Below the pieces are notes generated by a model. That model was not told the DNA's origin. It ran no database searches and worked only from the letters and a program-made list of their open reading frames with translations. Both the position numbers and the translations under genes were made by a program. Shown piece after piece: positions 22,501 through 34,891 of a stretch of DNA of 64,000 nt. The stretch is from Zygnema circumcarinatum (Eukaryota; Streptophyta; Zygnematophyceae; Zygnematales; Zygnemataceae). The DNA lies in NCBI GenBank assembly GCA_037447605.1, contig CM074813.1, positions 1,154,802-1,218,801 on the forward strand, written 5' to 3'. Position 1 is the stretch's first letter; every line of letters starts with the position of its first letter.

Positions 22501-24930
22501 CCATTCAAAGCAACAATAAACGGAACTGAAAAGGAACAGAACAATTACCTTGTCCTCCCATAGAACGGGATGTGTCTTGAGACCCAAATTGAGTGTGAGG
22601 GCTGTGAGCCCGCAGGTAAATTTTTTTACAGCTGCCCGACCTGCCCAGGTCGGTTCCTTTTCGTCCAGTAGTACTACCACGGGTTCGTTATATCCATGTA
22701 AGTACGTTAAATCTCTAACATGTTTAACTCCATGAGTTTTCAAATCGACCACATAGGACCCCTCCACACGTGCCGTTGGAACACCGCCACCTGGTCCAAT
22801 CAAAAAGTCGTCGTCTCCTATCCCGTACCCAAGCTGCCAACCACGTCACAGCCTGATTGAAATTAATTTGCGACAATCACCATCAGCAACTCGCAAAGGT
22901 GAAAACTTATGTTGATGAGCCTGCAAAGTTGAGTAAGAACGTTTTTTATTGATTAAACACTAGGAGGAAAGAAACAGAGAGGGAGACAGGAAGGGGAAGG
23001 GAGGCCACAAGTACTACTGAAAGGAAGGAAAACGGAGGGAATGCGTCAGGGAAAAGTAAACGAAGGTAGAGAGGAACAGCACAAGCGAAAGAGGTGGGGG
23101 GGGAGGGGGAGGCAGAGGGGGACGGGGAGGGAGAGGGGAGGGGGAAAACCTGAGCAGCTTTAAGGAGCACCATCTGAGAGTGGAAGAGAAGCACGGCTGC
23201 ACATCGGCCCAAGGGATCTGCCCGAACCATGGGGCCCCGCGGGAACGTCATTCGTCCTCCCCTCAGATGGGCCCACTTTGGACCTTCCATGGCATGGAGA
23301 GAACTGCATAGTGCAGCGTTCTACAGTGAGATTCCAATTTAGTTGCAGAGAGCTTGTACGCATGGGTGCGCGCACGGAGATAACTCAGAGATTGATTTGC
23401 AGAAGGTTGTTAGCGGAGCTGTAAGCAGTGAAATGTATTGATGTTGTTGGTTTTCGGTTTGAAGGTTTGGTCTCACTGACATGGAGAGATCTCGGTATCA
23501 AGGAAAGAGAGAGGAAAGCCACTTACCTCGCCTTTAATGAGTGCGTGGTATCATCAAATTCTAAAACCGAAAACTTTGCTTCACGAAATGTGAGGATTAT
23601 GGCATCACGTCGCTGCCGGCCATCGTCTCGGCGATGAGAAAGAACCGCCATACTTTCTACGTTCCCATGTAGTCTGCAGTTAGACCAACAAGACTACACT
23701 GTTGGTTCAAGGTAGCTTTAAACTGAGTTAACTTCTCCTCAACAATTGGAAAAAAAAAAAAAAACATCGCCACAAAGGGTTAGGACAATATAGCGCTGAT
23801 TTTTGGCACTAATAGCATAATAAAGGTTTTTGAATTTATTTTCGGCAAAAGGCAAAAAACAAACACACATTCTCTCTCCTTCAACAACCTCTCGAAACGT
23901 TAGCTGAATATTGTGTGAAATTTCAATAGCTTTAACACGCACTTGTTGAGAGATAGCTTGTGGCCATTCTATTCTAAAACTCCTATATGAGCTCAGTGCC
24001 TATGCCCTCCGACCATGAATTTTTGAGGAAGAACGGTTTCATTACATTTTTTGAAAGAAAGTATTGTCCCTGCATTTTACTAAACTAAATCACCACTATT
24101 AACACCGGTAAGAAAAAAATGCAATTTCCTTGAAGAACACACTCATTTCTTACTCCCATTATTTAATTACTAAACTATGTTAGTGTAATTTATGTTTTAG
24201 ATCATGTGTGTGCAGATCATAAAACGAAAGAAGAGAAAGAGTGACGAAACGAGGAAGAGTAGTAAGCCAGGCAAGGCAGAGGAAGAATGAAGCAGAAGGG
24301 AGCGAGTCTGTAAAAGCGATAGAGAGTGACGGGAAAGTGGGGGGGGGAGGGGGAGAGAGAGAGAGGAAACGAGACCCACCGGTACTCACACGCAAGCTCA
24401 AGCCACGCTTTCGCGACTGACCCCATAACTTGCGCTCCGCCCTTTGACCCCTCCGACTGTACCCGTCCCTCTCCTTCTTCTCCCTCTGCTTCTTCTCCTC
24501 CTCGTCCTCTTCCTCCTGTACCCTCCTCAGCTCCGGAGCTGCTGTTCTCCCTGCCAGCTGTCGCTCCCACTGCAACCGTCCGGACATAGTAGACCTCCAG
24601 CACATTCGCTTTGGTTAAAATTAAATTCGGAAGCTGCTGCATTCTGGAAAGGGGGCTTCCTCCCTTTGCTGCTCCACGCAGGCTGTGGCCGTTGCCCAGC
24701 AAGGAGTCGGAAGGGTCGGAATCCAGCAGAGGAACGCCATTAGGGTTTCCATGTTCTGAGAGGGACTCCTGGGTTTCAAAGCTTTGAATATGCTTAGGAT
24801 TAGGGCTGAGAGATTGAAAGGCCCGCCCTCCCTCTGTGTCGAGGTCTGCGGGGCAGTGCGTGAGGTAAGCGGAGGCACAGCACTCAACGCCGGTTGGAGC
24901 GTGCACGACATTGAAGGCTGCAAAGCTCAT
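13594..24930 (-). CDS. CPSF160: Cleavage and polyadenylation specificity factor 160 kDa subunit
   Basis: Complete gene, 22 predicted exons, given high to low: 24930-24380, 23673-23527, 23303-23150, 22833-22549, 22404-22115, 21840-21669, 21442-21317, 21054-20845, 20572-20444, 20239-20145, 19721-19504, 19332-18380, 17921-17841, 17534-17469, 17209-17110, 17026-16776, 16612-16469, 15936-15769, 15471-15286, 14852-14607, 14141-14014, 13708-13594. Exon lengths sum to 4815 bases, 1604 residues, all phases consistent. Start MSFAAFNVVHAPTG, mid motifs KQSNYELVACSGHGKNGSL, GRTIAAGNLFGR and GTAYVQGEDVA, and the end FELLDTQRQIEVARKIG match the plant family (about 1440 residues). The known role is in pre-mRNA 3'-end processing, as the large beta-propeller scaffold of the CPSF complex in the nucleus. 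A basic EAKRLKRS stretch in exon 7 may be a nuclear signal. Extra length is in acidic or Ser/Gly-rich inserts in exons 1 and 12. Confidence 0.93.
19745..19754. other. Assembly gap (10 N) in a CPSF160 intron
   Basis: Ten undetermined bases in a GGGAGG-rich intron between exons 10 and 11 of CPSF160. The gap sits about 20 bases upstream of the exon 11 acceptor in sense orientation, and the true gap length is unknown. It does not interrupt the coding sequence. Confidence 0.95.
21849..21880. repeat. Poly(A) run inside an intron
   Basis: About 24 A residues on the + strand (T on the sense strand), just upstream of the acceptor of CPSF160 exon 6. It probably serves as the polypyrimidine tract of that intron. 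Confidence 0.8.
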
Positions 24931-26041
24931 CTCTCTCTCTCGCTCTCCCTCTCGCTCTCTCCCTTCCTTTCACTCTCTCACTCTCGTTCCCCTTCCCCTC
25001 AGTGTACCACTCCCTCTCTCTCTCCTCCCGCACTCCCTCGCACCCCGTGCACGTGTCGCGTCACGCCCTTGGGCTTTCGAGCCGAGGCATCCAATGGCTA
25101 CTCGCCACGTGTAAACTACTTACACGTGGCGATTTATGATTGGTACGACTCACTCCGCGCACACCCGTCGGCTCTCGCGCCTCGCCTCGAGGTCGTCTCC
25201 GCCCTTCCCTCTTTCTCCTCCGCTCGCAGAGGGGGCGGAGGGAGGGCCTGCAATGCAGCCTCTGCTCTGCTCTCAGGAATGAGGATGCGTGTGCATCACT
25301 GCTCTTGCAGCTTCTGAGAGTACTCGGCTTGCGGCACTGGACGCGACTCGAAAGCAGCCAAGCTCGCTTTGCGTCGCTTTGCGACAGAAACGAGCTGGCC
25401 GAGAAGATTGCTCCAAAAAACTCACTGAGGCTTTGTCAAATTCACGTCGCATGGACTCTTGTTTGAAATGTGTCGTTTGGCCCCTTGCGGTTGAACGTTC
25501 AACTGGCAAAGTTAAATCTGTAAAGGAGTTGTAACGTGCTTGCCCACCAGATAGTGACAGACAACGAGCATTGCAATTGGCGGAACACAAATTACAGTAT
25601 TGTCAAAAATCACACTTTCCCTCATAATCAGAGCATGGAATTAAGTGATGTGTACGGACAGACAATCTCAAACCAAAACACAAGGCGACAATAGCCGAAG
25701 TTTCCTGCAATTAGAAATCCTACGGCCAACTCCTAGCGAAAGCTACGAAAGGAAGTTTCCTTTCTGAAGGGTTTTCTTCCCTTCACTTTCCTCCTCGACA
25801 TGCGATGTAGCGATGCCTGACCTTCCTCTATTGAACTGCTTCCGTTTCTCGCTACATATAAACACAGCCCGCGCAATTATCGTGACAGCTCATATATTTT
25901 AAGTTATTTAACAGCAGCTATTGCGCCCTAATGTTCTCTCTGCTTTCAAACTCAGCTCTAAAATTAAACTCCTGTTGAAAACCGACATCTGAAACACAAT
26001 TTCTCCTCTCTCTCTCTCGCTCTCTATCTATACAAGGCTTC
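24931..26041. other. Spacer between CPSF160 start and the clock gene 3' end
   Basis: Both neighbours run on the minus strand. The stretch includes a CT microsatellite (about 24930-25030), three CACGTG cores (25050, 25106, 25123) and AT-richer sequence toward 26041 that should contain the 3' UTR of the LHY-like gene. No further coding exon was recognised. Confidence 0.6.
25102..25132. promoter_or_regulatory. Inverted repeat with a G-box in each arm
   Basis: Two perfect 13-base arms, TCGCCACGTGTAA at 25102-25114 and its reverse complement at 25120-25132, are separated by five bases (ACTAC). Each arm carries a CACGTG core, the binding site of bZIP and bHLH factors in plants. It lies about 170-200 bases upstream of the CPSF160 start codon, a sensible promoter position. 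Confidence 0.7.
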
Positions 26042-29000
26042 CTATGACGAGCAAACTGGCGGACATGGCCGCTTCTTCAGAGGCATTATGGGTTCAGCAT
26101 CGGCTGCATTTTCGAGCAGCTGAGTTGGAGATACGAGGCGGCGCTTCCTCTCACATCCGGGGCTGCAATTCATGCTTCCGGAAACACTTCTCGTGTACGG
26201 TTGAAAGCCGCCTCCCCCGGATCCACCTCCTCCAAATCTTGCATTCCCTGGCGGAGACCTTGGCCCATTCTCTGGAGACTCGCCCCCTGTACTCGACTGG
26301 CCGACAGTTCGAAGCATGGAAAGCCGCTGAACAGGAAAGACAAGGATCATAAAGACGTCAGTAACAGAAGGACAGGTAGAAATGTTTTCGTAGTAAGCGA
26401 GATCATAAGGAGAAAGCGACAGGAAGAGGGAGGAAAAATCTGGAGATGACAAGTGAGAAGCTGGGAAGGGGGGACGGAGCGAGAGAGAGAGAGTGAGACA
26501 GAATTCAAGATAAGTGTACCTGTCTGTGTGCTTCTGCGCCCAAGTCACCAATACAGCCTCCTGCAGTTCTCCATGGAGATGTCTGAGGAACAGCCGTGGA
26601 TTGGTCAAACGGACTTAATCCGATGGCCTTGTCCCTCCCTACAGGGTGTCCGCATTGGTTTCCCGCATTTGATGCTACAGTCATCTGCGGCAAAGTTGGA
26701 CTCCTTGACTCCTCTCTCTCACCCTCCCCCGATCCCTCCACCTTAACATTCAATTCTCCCTCATTGCCATTCTCTTCCTCCTGTGGCTTCGACAAATTGG
26801 GCAGAGTTAGCTTCTCCTCTCCTTCAGAAGCTGGACAGGAAGTGTGGTGCGAAGGAGAAGCGGCGGCTGAACTTTGGCAAGTCGGGTCATTTGACGAGTC
26901 GATAGCTGTTAGTGCCGCAGCTGCTTCTCCCACACCACTTGCCGCCACCGCAGTTGAGGAATTTCCACTCTTCAAGCTTCCACTATGGTAGTGGTAGTGG
27001 AAATGATGGTGGACTCCGGGAACACCTCCACCCTGGCTTGGTTCTTGCGGAGTCGCTCTAAGTAACGTGGAAGAGCCCTTGTTTCCACCATTCCATGACA
27101 AAGGAGAAAAATCTCTCGGCAACATATCTCTCGCAAAGAGTGCATGGAATGCCTTTCTCCCTTCACTACTCACTTCTTTCCGAGCATCTCCTCCTCCCCC
27201 TTCAGTTACACTGTGCTTTCCGTGCCGACCACTGTGTCGTTCGCTCTCTCTGTGATCCCCCTTCTCTGCTGCAGGCAAGAGTGTCCCTGCCTGCTCTCCT
27301 CCCAAAGGACTACCAGCACCTGTTCCTCCCTGCCCCTGCTCCCCTTCACCTGCCGCTTCTCCCTCCTCCGACTTTTCCTTGGGCCCCTCTCCTCCATCTC
27401 CGTCAGACGAACCTCCGTCAGATGATCCTGCTCTCCTCTTTCCGTCAGTAGACCCTCCATCAGACGATCCGGCTCGCCGTTTGCCATCAAGATTTCCACA
27501 TCCTGATGAATTTGAGCTCGGACCTCCTCCCGACGTATCTCCGCCTCTTCCCCCCACTCCCTCCACATTCAAAGCCATATCCCCATCGCCGTCTCCATCA
27601 CCCTCTCCACCACTCCCGTCCGACCCTGAAGACGACTGCACCACTCCCACTTTATGCTTCTCGTCAACCTCGTCCCTAATTCCATTTCCCAGAGGACTGT
27701 TACTCCCACTTACAGACCTTCCTCTTGGCCTTTTCCTTGGAGCTTCTCCTTCCACTAAAGAGGGGGAGGCTCCTCCTTCCGCGAGATCTGTACCGTCAGA
27801 AGAGCTTGACCGCCTGTCCTTTACCTTCTCCACTTTATTTCCTTCGTCATTGGTTCCCTTTTGATTGCATTTTCCCATAGATAGCAGCGCCCTAGCAGGT
27901 TCTCCCTTCACAGTAACATCAAACCCTTCTGTAGGTTCGACTTCTGCAGCCGAGGAGGCCGGAGTGTTGGCCACTGGGCTGCTCGCAGTGAAGGGAACAG
28001 AGCCCTTTTCCGGAGTGGATGACCCTTCACAGTTATGATTGCTATTGACTCCCACATGGGAAAAGCTTGCAGCAATACTCGTAGAGGCTGCAACCCCGGC
28101 TGCAGAAGGAGACGAGTCAGTGCACGTCGTTGCCAGGACGGAGTTTTGCCTGCATGTAGATGGAAGATTTCCAGGCGTCCTACGCATTTTCAATTCCTGC
28201 ATCCCAACAGACCAAACATGGAGAGGGGATCAATCGTCTGTGCAGAGAAGAGGACGAAAACCTGCTGAGTTTGATCAGAACATTGCCATGTACATATCAG
28301 AAGGGAGGAAAGAGGGTAATGGAGATAAATGAATCCTTACCTTCAGTCTGGAAGCTCTCTCAGCTCGCCTCATTCCACTTGATTTGGCTGCCATCTTGGG
28401 ACTGACGGCCTCACTCTCTCCCACGGGGGCCACAGCGGCCGAGGACTCCTCCTGTGCGTCTGCACTCGTCCCCAAGTCTGCCGGCTTCGAAACTTCTGCG
28501 TTTCTCACTTCCGCTCCCATTCCTCCACCCACTTCCTCTCCTTCTTCCCCCATCTCCCTGCCATTCAACGCTCCCCCGATCTCCTCTCCCTCACCTCCCT
28601 TCCCTACTCTCTCTGCTCTCGCATGCCGTCCATCATCCACCGGAACAGCCTGTGATGTAGCCGCAGTGACAGAAAGAATCCCTCCCTGCATCCCCGGTGG
28701 TACAGCTCCCTGTAGTGCCCACCATGCTGAAGCAGCCGCTACAGTCGCAGCTGCTACAGCTGCTGCAGCACTTCCTTCCTCTCCCTCGCCTGGTGGTGGC
28801 AGGCCAATCTCTCCCATGTTTCCTCGGCTCGACCACATTGAAGCTGCAGCTGCAGCAGCCATGGCTGCCGGATCCGGACCTCCAGGAGCTCCCCATATCC
28901 CGAAGGGAGGGCCTGGGGAAGGTCCTCCATGAGGGCCATAAGCGGCCAAGAAAGCGGGATGGTGACGAGGGGGGGGAAGAGGGAAACTCCCAGGCGGAAA

Positions 29001-31191
29001 GTAGGATGAATGCATCATAGAGGCACTTGTATACTCCATTGGTCCATACATAGGAGTAGACATGTGGGAAGGAATGTCTTCTCGGCCAAGCGACGGAGGG
29101 ACAGTCATAGCTGCGAGTCCGGGGTTCAGGTGAAGGTGGGGTCCACCCATGGCTGCTGCTGCAGCAGAAGCCATCATTTGGGCTGTGGCAGCTGCGACAG
29201 CGAAGGATCCATGGCTGCTGCTGTAGTCGTAATGATCAACAGGCCCTCGAGGAGGAAGACCTAAAGGAGCTTCAAAGGGAAAATATCCTCTGTGGTGTTC
29301 CAGCTGCTGGGAAACCCGAGTCATGGCTACAGATGGAGATGCCAATGGATTACGCCAATTTCCACCACAGAAAGGTGAGCCGGAAACGCCTTCCTCCTTC
29401 ATCCCTTCGCTGTTTCCCTCTACAGAAAGTCCTGACTCAAGAATGGACCGTTCCGACTGCGAGGGAGCGGAGCTGCCTGCTCCCCTCTCCCCCCTGTCTC
29501 TCTCCCTTCTCACAGACTCCCCTCCACTCTCGCCATGCTCCACAGACGCTCCGCGAGGTACAAATGCACTGTCTCCAGTTCTGAAAGCTGTTCCAATATC
29601 TCCACTGCTTGAAGCTCGGACCAGTCCAGAGGGAAGTACACCAGGGAGAAGAGCAGCCGCTCTGTGAGCAGTTGGAACGACTAAGGTCTGACCGAATAGC
29701 TTCACACTGTTGGGAGAACCTCCACCTCCTCCTCCCGCCATAGAGGGAGGCTGCGAGGGCGAGGTCATTCCTGAAGAGCAGAGAGGAAGCCCTCCTCGGG
29801 GAGCAACACGGCCGGCAAGGTTCGAACGGAGGTTCCCTGTACCAGTTTGCATCCTGCCGCTATACGGAGAGAAACCGGCATTTCCAGATGACTGGCAGAG
29901 TCCTCCTCCCTGCAGAGAAAACAAAAAATAGGGAGACAGCATGTGCAATGAGAAAGGAGGGAAGAATGAGAGCAAAGGTAAAGGTAACGAAAGAAATGAT
30001 AGTGTGAGAACAAGAGAGTCAAGGGAGACGGCACCTACCATGCTCAACTCTTCTGCAGCAAGTGAAGCTGCTATGGCGCAATCAATATGAGTTGGAGGAG
30101 CCGATACAACTCGAGGTAGCGATCTCCCACTCCCTTCCTCTCTCTCATCCTCTCTCTCTGCAGGACTTCCTGATGTCGTGGATGTCGCTCCCGCCTTCCG
30201 AGGATATGGATGACTTGGCTTCCTTTTCGGTCGAGGTGGCGGAATATCAATATCGGGCAGGGTGCTTTGTGCCACCCCTCCATTCTGTGAAGCATCACGT
30301 TCCAACTGCAAATACAATAGCACAAGTTGGTAAGTTGGTGAGGTGTGAAGTTCAACATTCAGACAATGTGAAAAAAAAAGGAGGAATGGAAGAAAGGGGT
30401 GCTTTCAGGAAAGAAAGAGGGCATCAAAAGGAACGAACTTTGGAAAAAAACTTTTGAGCGTGGCTTCGGATTTGCACCGCAGTTTTGGTGCCTATGTGCT
30501 CTGCATCCATATAGCATAGAGAGGAGAATTGCCCCCAAATCAGATGACAAACCCGACTGACAGACAGAAAACAGATGTCCAAAGTACATAAAAAGCCACA
30601 AGACCAGATATTGGATACGAGACATGTCGATGTAACAAAGTGCTGAGGGTTAGACCTGTAGAACAGTGATCAACGAATAAGTGTAGAGCAACAGAGAGCA
30701 GTAAAAAAATCTCAGTTCTGTTATCATGAATAGTAAGTGTAAGAACCTTGACCCACAATACACCACTTCAATCATCATCAAAACAGAGTACTTTTGAGCA
30801 CGACAGATCGTTACACATCACTAATCAACATCGTAATCACAGTGAACAATTCGCGTAACCATTCTTCACCATTGATCTAGTAGCTCTATCCTCACCTTCT
30901 ATGCGTCTCCACGCTCTTCCATAAAGCCGTAGAGCCTCCAAAAACTTCAAGTGCTCTTCTTCTGCCCATCTTTCTCTCTGCTTTGTAATAGTGTACGGCT
31001 TCCGAACCTGCAACTTCAACAGCCACAAACAAGCTTTCAGAAACTGCTGCTCATTTTGCTTTTGCTGCATGTAAATGGGGCATAATGGATTGGTCATAAA
31101 AAAAAAAAAACAAAACAAAACCCACCTTCGTATTCAAATCATCTGTTGACTGCGGCCTCTCGAGGCCCCGAAGATGAGGAGATCCGGACAT
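26042..31191 (-). CDS. LHY: LHY/CCA1-like Myb (SHAQKYF class) circadian clock transcription factor
   Basis: Exons, high to low: 31191-31126, 31007-30896, 30500-30439, 30305-30039, 29909-28341, 28196-26520, 26326-26042; about 1345 residues. The single Myb repeat starts [14 protein letters not shown] and ends [11 protein letters not shown] (residues about 23-80), followed by [20 protein letters not shown], the LHY/CCA1/RVE signature. Two further blocks favour the LHY/CCA1 branch over other REVEILLEs: [12 protein letters not shown] in exon 5 and [16 protein letters not shown] in exon 6. In plants these proteins are dawn-phased DNA-binding clock components acting in the nucleus. This one is about twice the usual length, owing to Ala-, Ser/Gly- and Pro-rich stretches, including a duplicated [11 protein letters not shown] unit. 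The start at 31191 is chosen because it gives a short N-terminus like known members. The same exon stays open upstream to about 31329, so a further 5' exon is possible. Confidence 0.88.
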
Positions 31192-32900
31192 GTCAGAAGG
31201 GACAGAGTTAACGCTCTGAGAAGAAGTTTGCAACGGCAGGCTATGTGGGTACTGTTGAACAGATTTCAGTCTGACAGAATATGGAAGATAGGGACTCCAG
31301 TAGGCGCTGACAGGAAGAGCATCCACCTGACCGGAGTACACAAGCAACAAAGCAGTTAGAAATACGAAATATAAGAAGAATATGATAAGAAATCAATGCT
31401 TCGTCTCTCCCTTTTTGCTGCAGCCTCTCGCTCTCCTCCGTTTCCTCTTATCTTCACTTTTCTCTCGCTCTCTCACACACACATGCGCAACCCCATCCCC
31501 AAGACACACATCCCCAGACCCGCAACACCACAATGCAGATATCTTCAAATCAAGATGCCCTTTCTAAACATTTGATAAGAGATTTTTCACCCCTAACAAC
31601 TTATGGAAAGAAAGATTTGTATACGGTCATCCCAGCATTCATGGACAAATCGTTTCGCTACCGATTAACATACAATGCACCAAACCACTCAATTCAGTTT
31701 CTCTTTAGCTGCGTACTGTACATGCGAAACATTCACCCGTTCTCACGGTGAAATAACTCCCGTTCCCTCTCTCTAGCCCTGTGTTCCCCCTCACCGACCC
31801 TCCTCGCATTCCCTTCCCCCAACCTCTCTGTCCCCGTCTCTCACTGTGTCTCTCCCTGAGTGCGCCCTCTATCCGTCCCCTCAGTTGGCCTTACAACCTG
31901 TTTCACGGCATGCCTGCATCTTACCACTACGCATTCACTCACTCCCCTCGACTTGCTTACCTATATGCTTTCCATCTCTCTCTCTCTCTCCCTCCCAGCC
32001 CTGCGTCTGACTTCCTCCCTCTTCCCCACTCTCCCACTTCCTCCTGCAGAGGTCTCTCCCTCCCTCCATCTTCCAGCCCACCAACTTCCGCCCCCACTTT
32101 CTTCCCTCCTCGCTTTCCCTTTTTCACCCGTTCGCCCCGTCACTCTCAACTTCGTCTTCCCTTCCCTTCCCACCTCTCCATTTCCTCGTATCTCCCGTGC
32201 TCCCGTGTCCCATCGCTCATCTCGTCGCCTTCCCTCCCTTATCCCGCTCACTATATGCATTCCTTCTTCTCTCCCTCTCCCCTCCACCCATTCAACTTTC
32301 CTCGCTCTCCTAAAAGACATGTGTACAAGGATAGCGAAGTATCCGATCTTTTGTGAGCTAGATTTTCACCTTATCCGTCGGATGCGGATGAAGAATCATA
32401 TCAAACGCTCGTGGAATGGCCTCCTTGGTTCCTCATAGGGGGTGGAGAAGGAACCCTTTCCAGAAGCTTATCAGACTGACTCAAAATGTGAAAAAAGCTC
32501 TAAGGATCGCTTTCGTATGGCTCAAATCTCAGAAAACACAGTCAAGGACAGACCTAGAATGGCTCAAGTGTCCCATGAGCTCCTTAAACATCCGACAAAT
32601 CCTCGTTTCCTGCAGAGCATCTTCAACCCGCAATCATTCGGCGGACCTCCCATTCTCTCGTGCCCTCTCCCGCCCTCCTCCCCTACTGCTGCTCTCTCCT
32701 CCTGTTCTCCCTCCCTTTTTCCTGCTGCGTTTCTTCCTATCACGCTACTCACTCTCCCTCTCTCTCCCTCTCACTCTCCCTCTCACTCTCTCTCAATCTC
32801 TCTCTCTCTCTCTCTCCTTTTCCACCTTATCCCTTATCCTGCCACAGATGTATCTATGTACCCTGCTAAGGACGGCCTTCTTCTAAATAGAGAGAGATAC
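31192..32900. other. 5' flank of the clock gene, pyrimidine-rich
   Basis: Mostly CT-rich simple sequence (31390-32300 and 32640-32830) with no recognisable exon. AGATTTTT, the complement of the CCA1 binding site AAAAATCT, occurs at about 31579. An upstream untranslated or coding exon of the LHY-like gene could lie here but cannot be identified from sequence alone. Confidence 0.45.
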
Positions 32901-33684
32901 GGTAGATGCCTTCAGGCCGCGCCCTAATCCGAGCGAGCGAGCGAGGGAGCAGCGAGCGACCTGGCGGACGGAAACCACGAGCTGCGCCGGAGTGTGCGGG
33001 CGGGCCGGGAGGGGCCGCCCGGGCCGGGCAGGGGGAAAACATGTTTTTACTGGCCGGGGAGCTGAGGGGATATTTCTTTGGAACCCGGAAACGGGCCGGC
33101 CAATGAGGGCGAAGGTTTGGGGTGGCGTCCGCTGACCGTGAATGGGGCGGAATTTTTCACGGGCAGGGATGGGCAGCGAGGGGAAATTTATTTGGAGGAG
33201 AAACTAACTGTGCGTGTCTTCGCACGTGTAAATAATATCGCGGATTGGGTGTGTGAGAGCGGTTTATTGGAGGAAGTTTTTGTAGGAGGGGTAGAGAAAG
33301 TTTTCAATTTCTGGGCAGCTAGGTGGGGAACGGTCTGACGAGAAAAACATTCAAGCTCCAGATGGTAAACCTTGAACGGACTGCCAACCAAAAGAAAACC
33401 AACTCGAGCGGGCAGATTGAACATTTCACCTCGCCTGCCCTTATCCTGTTTTCCCTCGTACCCAACCCCAAAACGTTCCCAGAAAAACATTTTCCCCTGC
33501 CCGCCCCCCGCCGCCGTCCCCAGCCGCGCGCGAGCAGGCGGCGAAGCTTGTGGCGCGGAGCCGCCGCCACACTGCTGGCTCAGATTCGCCGCCGCCTCTG
33601 CCGTCCGATCCGCCCCTCCAAGTGATCCGACGGGGGGGGCCGCCCGCCGGCCCGGGCAGCCCCAATGCTCTTGGCTGGGGCAGC

Positions 33685-34304
33685 GCCACGTGGCATCCTC
33701 TGCGGGCAGCAATCCACCCATCCCGGCCGTACGGATCGGATCTCGCGGGCGGCCGTGGGCCACAAGCGGGGGCTTTTGCTTTCGCTTTTGCGCGCTTTTT
33801 GCGAGACGGCGCCACGTGGCGGATAGCGGGGGGGCCGGGGCCAATGGCGGGATCGGGCGGAGCTGACGCCGACAAACGGTACGGATGGCAAGGGCGCACG
33901 CGCAATAATGGATAGGAGGGCGGATCCGGCACGGCGGGCAGACGGAAAATATTTCTTTTGTACGGAACTGTTTAAAACGTTCCTGCCACGCGGAATAACC
34001 GAAAGGCGGTTTGAGCCGTTCTGCTTAGATCTTCGCAATGTCTACTTTTTTGGCCCTAACAAACAGATTCAGCCTATGAGCGAAATGTCCAAGAAAGTTT
34101 TCAAGTGCCCGCAAACCCAAAACTATATATTTTCCATGACCGGGCAGCCCGCACACGGCATAAGCGCCAGTCCCCGCCCCCAAACCGGCCCGCCCTGGCG
34201 CTGCGCCACGTGACCCAAGGATATTTGGCAAGTATCGCCCTCGATCCGGCCCGCGCCCTCCCCGCCACGAGTCCGCCCCCGTGCGCCCCGTTCCGCCACG
34301 TGGC
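33685..34304. promoter_or_regulatory. G-box cluster: three perfect GCCACGTGGC palindromes
   Basis: The perfect decamer GCCACGTGGC occurs at 33685-33694, 33811-33820 and 34295-34304; a CACGTG core is also at 34207-34212. The LHY-like start codon is about 2.5-3.1 kb away. In plants, PRR and PIF proteins act on G-boxes of CCA1/LHY, so a role in this promoter is plausible but unproven. Confidence 0.5.
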
Positions 34305-34860
34305 CACCCTCGCCCCTTTTTCCTCCGCACAGCGCGGCGGGCCGGCCCCGCCCAGCCCCACCTTCCGCCGCCGCCTCCAACCGTCGATCTCCGCAAGCGC
34401 CAAATCGTGCCGTTCGCCACAAGCCGACAACTCGCCCGCCCAGCCCCCACCACGTCAGCGCGCCCTTGCGGCCACCCGCTCGCGACGCCGCCGAACGCGC
34501 TTCGCCACGCGTTGCTTGGCGCTGCGTGACGTGACATTACGTGACGTGACGTGATAGCCGCCAGCGCACGCCCAAACGGTCACCTGTACGGCGCGCGACG
34601 CAGCCACGAGCTGCAGCTGACATGGCTGGCCAGTACGGCCGCTCCATGCTCGCTGCACCCACGGTCGTTCAACGGTAACGGCGGGCGCTCTCCTTGTGCC
34701 GACTGGTTTTGGCGCGAAGGGCGTTCCATGTGCCGACGGTTGGGGGCAACGTGATACGGTACGAATGGTACGGATGATCCGTGTCCAGGTGCAGTGAACA
34801 CGCGGCCAGCAGCACCGGCAACAGGCCGTGTCCCTGCTCCGTGGTTGTATGGTCTCCCAC

Positions 34861-34891
34861 CGCATGCATGGATGCATGCGTGCATGCATGT
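34861..34891. repeat. GCATGCATG simple repeat
   Basis: Short run of GCATGCATG words, also readable as RY elements (CATGCA). It lies in the spacer downstream of the aldo-keto reductase gene. Confidence 0.7.

Noticed and set aside
26596-28932. Several 100-180-codon frames on the plus strand opposite the clock gene
   Set aside because: Reverse readings of Ser/Gly/Ala-rich coding exons 5 and 6 of the LHY-like gene.
33078-34889. Many 80-220-codon frames in the GC-rich region
   Set aside because: Low stop density in GC-rich DNA; frames overlap on both strands and show no recognisable motif.
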